Positions 4,869 to 6,786 of a stretch of 6,786 bases of DNA are shown here, in pieces (the stretch's first letter is position 1; each line of letters starts with the position of its first letter). Made by a program: the position numbers and the translations under genes. The DNA is from Hydrogenothermaceae bacterium. Lineage in GTDB: Bacteria; Aquificota; Aquificia; Aquificales; Hydrogenothermaceae. The stretch spans positions 1-6,786 of the forward strand of contig DTZN01000235.1 of assembly GCA_012961365.1 (NCBI GenBank), in the 5' to 3' direction. The notes below the pieces were generated by a model. It made no database searches, was not told where the DNA came from, and saw only the letters and a list, made by a program, of their open reading frames with translations.

Positions 4869-6385
4869 TAACATGCATATTAATTGCAATTAGTTTATCA
4901 GGATGTGCTTTATCAAAAAATGACTCTGAGATAATAAAAGAAATTTATGCTGCAAAACCTAAAAATGAAACAAAGAAAAATAAAAGTTCATTTTCAAAAA
5001 CAAGGAAATTACAAAATATATCACCTCCTCCCTCCCCTTTTTCAATTTTATCAGAAATGGAAACAATAGCACCTTTAAAAACTGAAAGAATAACTATACA
5101 TGCGATAAATTCTCCTTTGAAGGAATTACTTTACTCTATAGCAAATGACCTTGGTTTAAATTTAATTGTTTCTCCAGAAGTTAATATAAATAAAAACATA
5201 ACACTAAATTTAGATAATGTCCTTGCTAAGGATGCTTTAAATATAATAGAAAATATAGCTGAAATAAACTTTCAATTAAAGGGAAGTATTCTTTTTGTTA
5301 AATCAATAATTACAAAGACATTTAATATATCTTATATTCAAGCATTATCTGGATATAATGTTAGTTTAGGTGGGAATGTTTTGGGAAATGTAAACTTAGC
5401 AGGGAATGTGGGAGGAGGTGGAAATCTAGGAGGAGGATTATTAACGGGAAATTTTTCTTTGAATTATGAAAAGATTATACAAGAAGGTGATTTTTATACA
5501 CAACTTGAAAGAAATATAAGGCATTTATTATCTAGAAATGGGGTTTATACTTTAAACCGTTCAACAGGAACTCTTGTTGTTACAGACAGAATTTCAAATG
5601 TAAGAAAAATAGAAAGATTTTTAAATAATTTGAAAAAAGAATTAAGAAAAGAGGTTCTTATAGAGGCAAAAATTATAGAGATTACATTAAATAAAGAATA
5701 TAGCTATGGCATAGACTGGAATAAAATACTAGATATACTCCCAGATGGAAGTATATCATTGACTCAAAATTTAGCTCCAAATGCTTATGTAGGCCAAATA
5801 CTGGTAAGTAGTCTAGATTTTGATGCGATTATAAGGGCAATATCTACAGCTGGGAAGATTGAAACTTTGTCAAATCCACGAATTAGAGTAATAAATGGTC
5901 AAAGTGCTTTAATATCCACAGGGACTGTCATACCATACTGGGAAAAACAAATAAATAATACTATATTGAGTAATAATGTGGGGGGAAATCTACAACAGAT
6001 ATCTTATGTTAGAACATCAGTATTAAATGGAATTCTTTTAGGTGTTTCTGCATATATAAATAATGATAATACAATAACTATAAATGTGGTTCCTGTTTCT
6101 ACAAGAATTAAAGGAGAAAAACAACTTATAGATAACAATCAAATTGTAGCTCAAGCACCTATTATTGAGTTGAAAGAAGCAGGAACAATTATTAGAGTAA
6201 AAGATGGAAACACTATAATCATTGGTGGTCTTATGAGTAAAGATAAGCAGATAAATGAAATAAAAGTGCCTTTACTTGGGGATATTCCTTATTTAGGAGT
6301 TTTGTTTAAGAGAAAAACTATTAGTTATGAAAAAAAAGAATTGATAATTTTTCTTAAACCTCAAATCATTAGGGGTATAGAGTAA
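4838..6385 (+). CDS. mshL: MshL-type secretin, predicted outer-membrane lipoprotein
   Basis: This secretin subunit would form the outer-membrane pore for the filament. Numbering from the ATG at 4838 (515 residues), a lipoprotein signal ends in LSG|C with Cys23. A low-complexity linker follows, then an STN/N0-like domain (about 83-156: periodic strands and helices from ITIHAINSPLKELL). Next are a Gly/Asn-rich segment (about 177-200), an N1-like domain (about 213-271) and the secretin core to the end. The core includes EVLIEAKIIEI (272-282), TLSNPRIRVINGQSA (343-357), DGNTIIIGGLM (456-466) and the hallmark VPLLGDIPYLGVLF (477-490), followed by KKELIIFLKPQII. A TTG at 4826 in the same frame would add four residues, but its AAGGA is only two bases away; the ATG has GGGGA (4828-4832) five bases upstream and is preferred. 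It overlaps the PilP-like gene by 31 bases. STN plus a lipobox and the neighbours favour MshL over PilQ or GspD. Confidence 0.93.
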   Translation: MDIFDKCAKVVTCILIAISLSGCALSKNDSEIIKEIYAAKPKNETKKNKSSFSKTRKLQNISPPPSPFSILSEMETIAPLKTERITIHAINSPLKELLYSIANDLGLNLIVSPEVNINKNITLNLDNVLAKDALNIIENIAEINFQLKGSILFVKSIITKTFNISYIQALSGYNVSLGGNVLGNVNLAGNVGGGGNLGGGLLTGNFSLNYEKIIQEGDFYTQLERNIRHLLSRNGVYTLNRSTGTLVVTDRISNVRKIERFLNNLKKELRKEVLIEAKIIEITLNKEYSYGIDWNKILDILPDGSISLTQNLAPNAYVGQILVSSLDFDAIIRAISTAGKIETLSNPRIRVINGQSALISTGTVIPYWEKQINNTILSNNVGGNLQQISYVRTSVLNGILLGVSAYINNDNTITINVVPVSTRIKGEKQLIDNNQIVAQAPIIELKEAGTIIRVKDGNTIIIGGLMSKDKQINEIKVPLLGDIPYLGVLFKRKTISYEKKELIIFLKPQIIRGIE

Positions 6386-6386
6386 A

Positions 6387-6786
6387 ATGAGCTTAATATT
6401 AGAGACTTTGAAAAAGTTAAGAAGAGAAAAAAAAGAAGATAAAGAGTATTTACCTCCTAATCTAAAAAAACAGGGAAAGGAGAATAGACATAGTTTTTCT
6501 AAAAATAATAAAAAAATTTTCGTATTAACAGGATTGTTGTTAATAACTGGTATTTTAATTTTAACTTTAATACAGTATTTAAACTTAAAACTTTCAGAAA
6601 ATACTAATATGATAGCTTATAATTATAAAAATCCTTTAAATATTACAGGAGATCAAAAAGTTTCAAAAACTGAACTTAAACCCATGATAAAAGAAAAAGC
6701 AACAACTGTCAGGAGTCAGAATAACCAAAAGATGGAGAAAAATGAAACAGGAAGTAAAATAGAAAAATTGAATAAAAAGGAACTAG
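6387..6786 (+). CDS. Single-pass membrane protein with GspB/MshN-like N-terminus (3' end beyond window)
   Basis: The frame is open for 133 codons from an ATG one base after the secretin stop (TAA-A-ATG) to the window end. The protein starts MSLILETLKKLRREKKEDKE, a short amphipathic helix very like the MSxILxALxKxxRER start of GspB-type proteins and reminiscent of MshN. After a charged cytoplasmic segment with a PP turn (23-24) comes a membrane helix at about 44-65 (from IFVLTGLLLI), then a Lys/Asn/Glu-rich, probably disordered periplasmic stretch to residue 133. In MSHA and some type II clusters the gene after the secretin encodes such a protein, sometimes with later TPR or PilP/GspB-like domains, and helps assemble or anchor the secretin. 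A partial Shine-Dalgarno, AGGGG (6371-6375), is eleven bases upstream. The C-terminal domain that would settle the family is outside the window. Confidence 0.68.
   Translation, partial: MSLILETLKKLRREKKEDKEYLPPNLKKQGKENRHSFSKNNKKIFVLTGLLLITGILILTLIQYLNLKLSENTNMIAYNYKNPLNITGDQKVSKTELKPMIKEKATTVRSQNNQKMEKNETGSKIEKLNKKEL

Noticed and set aside
6723..6786. End of the last gene at the TAG in the final bases (6784-6786)
   Set aside because: That TAG is out of frame: the reading frame from 6387 puts CTA at 6783-6785, so the gene stays open at the window end.

Overview
The window holds part of a type IV pilus / type II secretion-family machine in a very AT-rich, Gram-negative (diderm) bacterium. The diderm inference rests on an outer-membrane secretin with a lipoprotein signal and on the inner-membrane alignment proteins that normally dock to it. 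The organism cannot be named from sequence alone. Low GC with Lys/Ile/Asn-rich proteins would fit a Deferribacterota, Aquificota (Hydrogenothermaceae-like) or Campylobacterota lineage, but this is only a guess.

Layout: two divergent transcription units share a 126-bp intergenic region (2335-2460). Leftward (minus strand), in transcription order: a prepilin (2334-1708), a GspE/PilB/MshE-type assembly ATPase (1708-32) with a 1-base TAATG overlap, and the first ten codons of a PilC/GspF-type inner-membrane platform protein (30-1, cut by the window edge). Rightward (plus strand): a GspL/MshI-like protein that appears to fuse a PilM-like cytoplasmic domain to a PilN-like membrane/periplasmic part (2461-3843), a PilO/GspM/MshJ-like protein (3852-4325), a PilP/GspC/MshK-like protein (4326-4868), an MshL-type secretin (4838-6385), and the 5' part of a single-pass membrane protein resembling the N-terminus of GspB/MshN proteins (6387 to the window end). 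The rightward genes abut or overlap, so they are almost certainly one operon.

How they fit together: the ATPase and platform protein would drive assembly of pilin into a filament. The PilM/N-, PilO- and PilP-like proteins would form the inner-membrane ring and periplasmic bridge. The secretin would be the outer-membrane pore, and the last protein may help anchor or assemble the secretin. The gene content and order of the rightward arm (I-J-K-L followed by an MshN/GspB-like gene) match MSHA-type pilus clusters best. The N-terminus of the ATPase carries a paired 24-residue repeat with the geometry of the MshEN cyclic-di-GMP-binding domain, so filament assembly may be under c-di-GMP control.

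The most unusual points are: a consensus extended -10 box ending six bases before the start codon of the rightward operon, implying a leaderless mRNA, beside a T9 tract; the PilM-PilN style fusion; an EF-hand-like loop in the pilin; and two small in-frame tandem duplications in the PilP-like gene. No RNA genes, mobile elements, CRISPR arrays or terminators were seen. The only sizeable gene-free stretch is the divergent promoter region.
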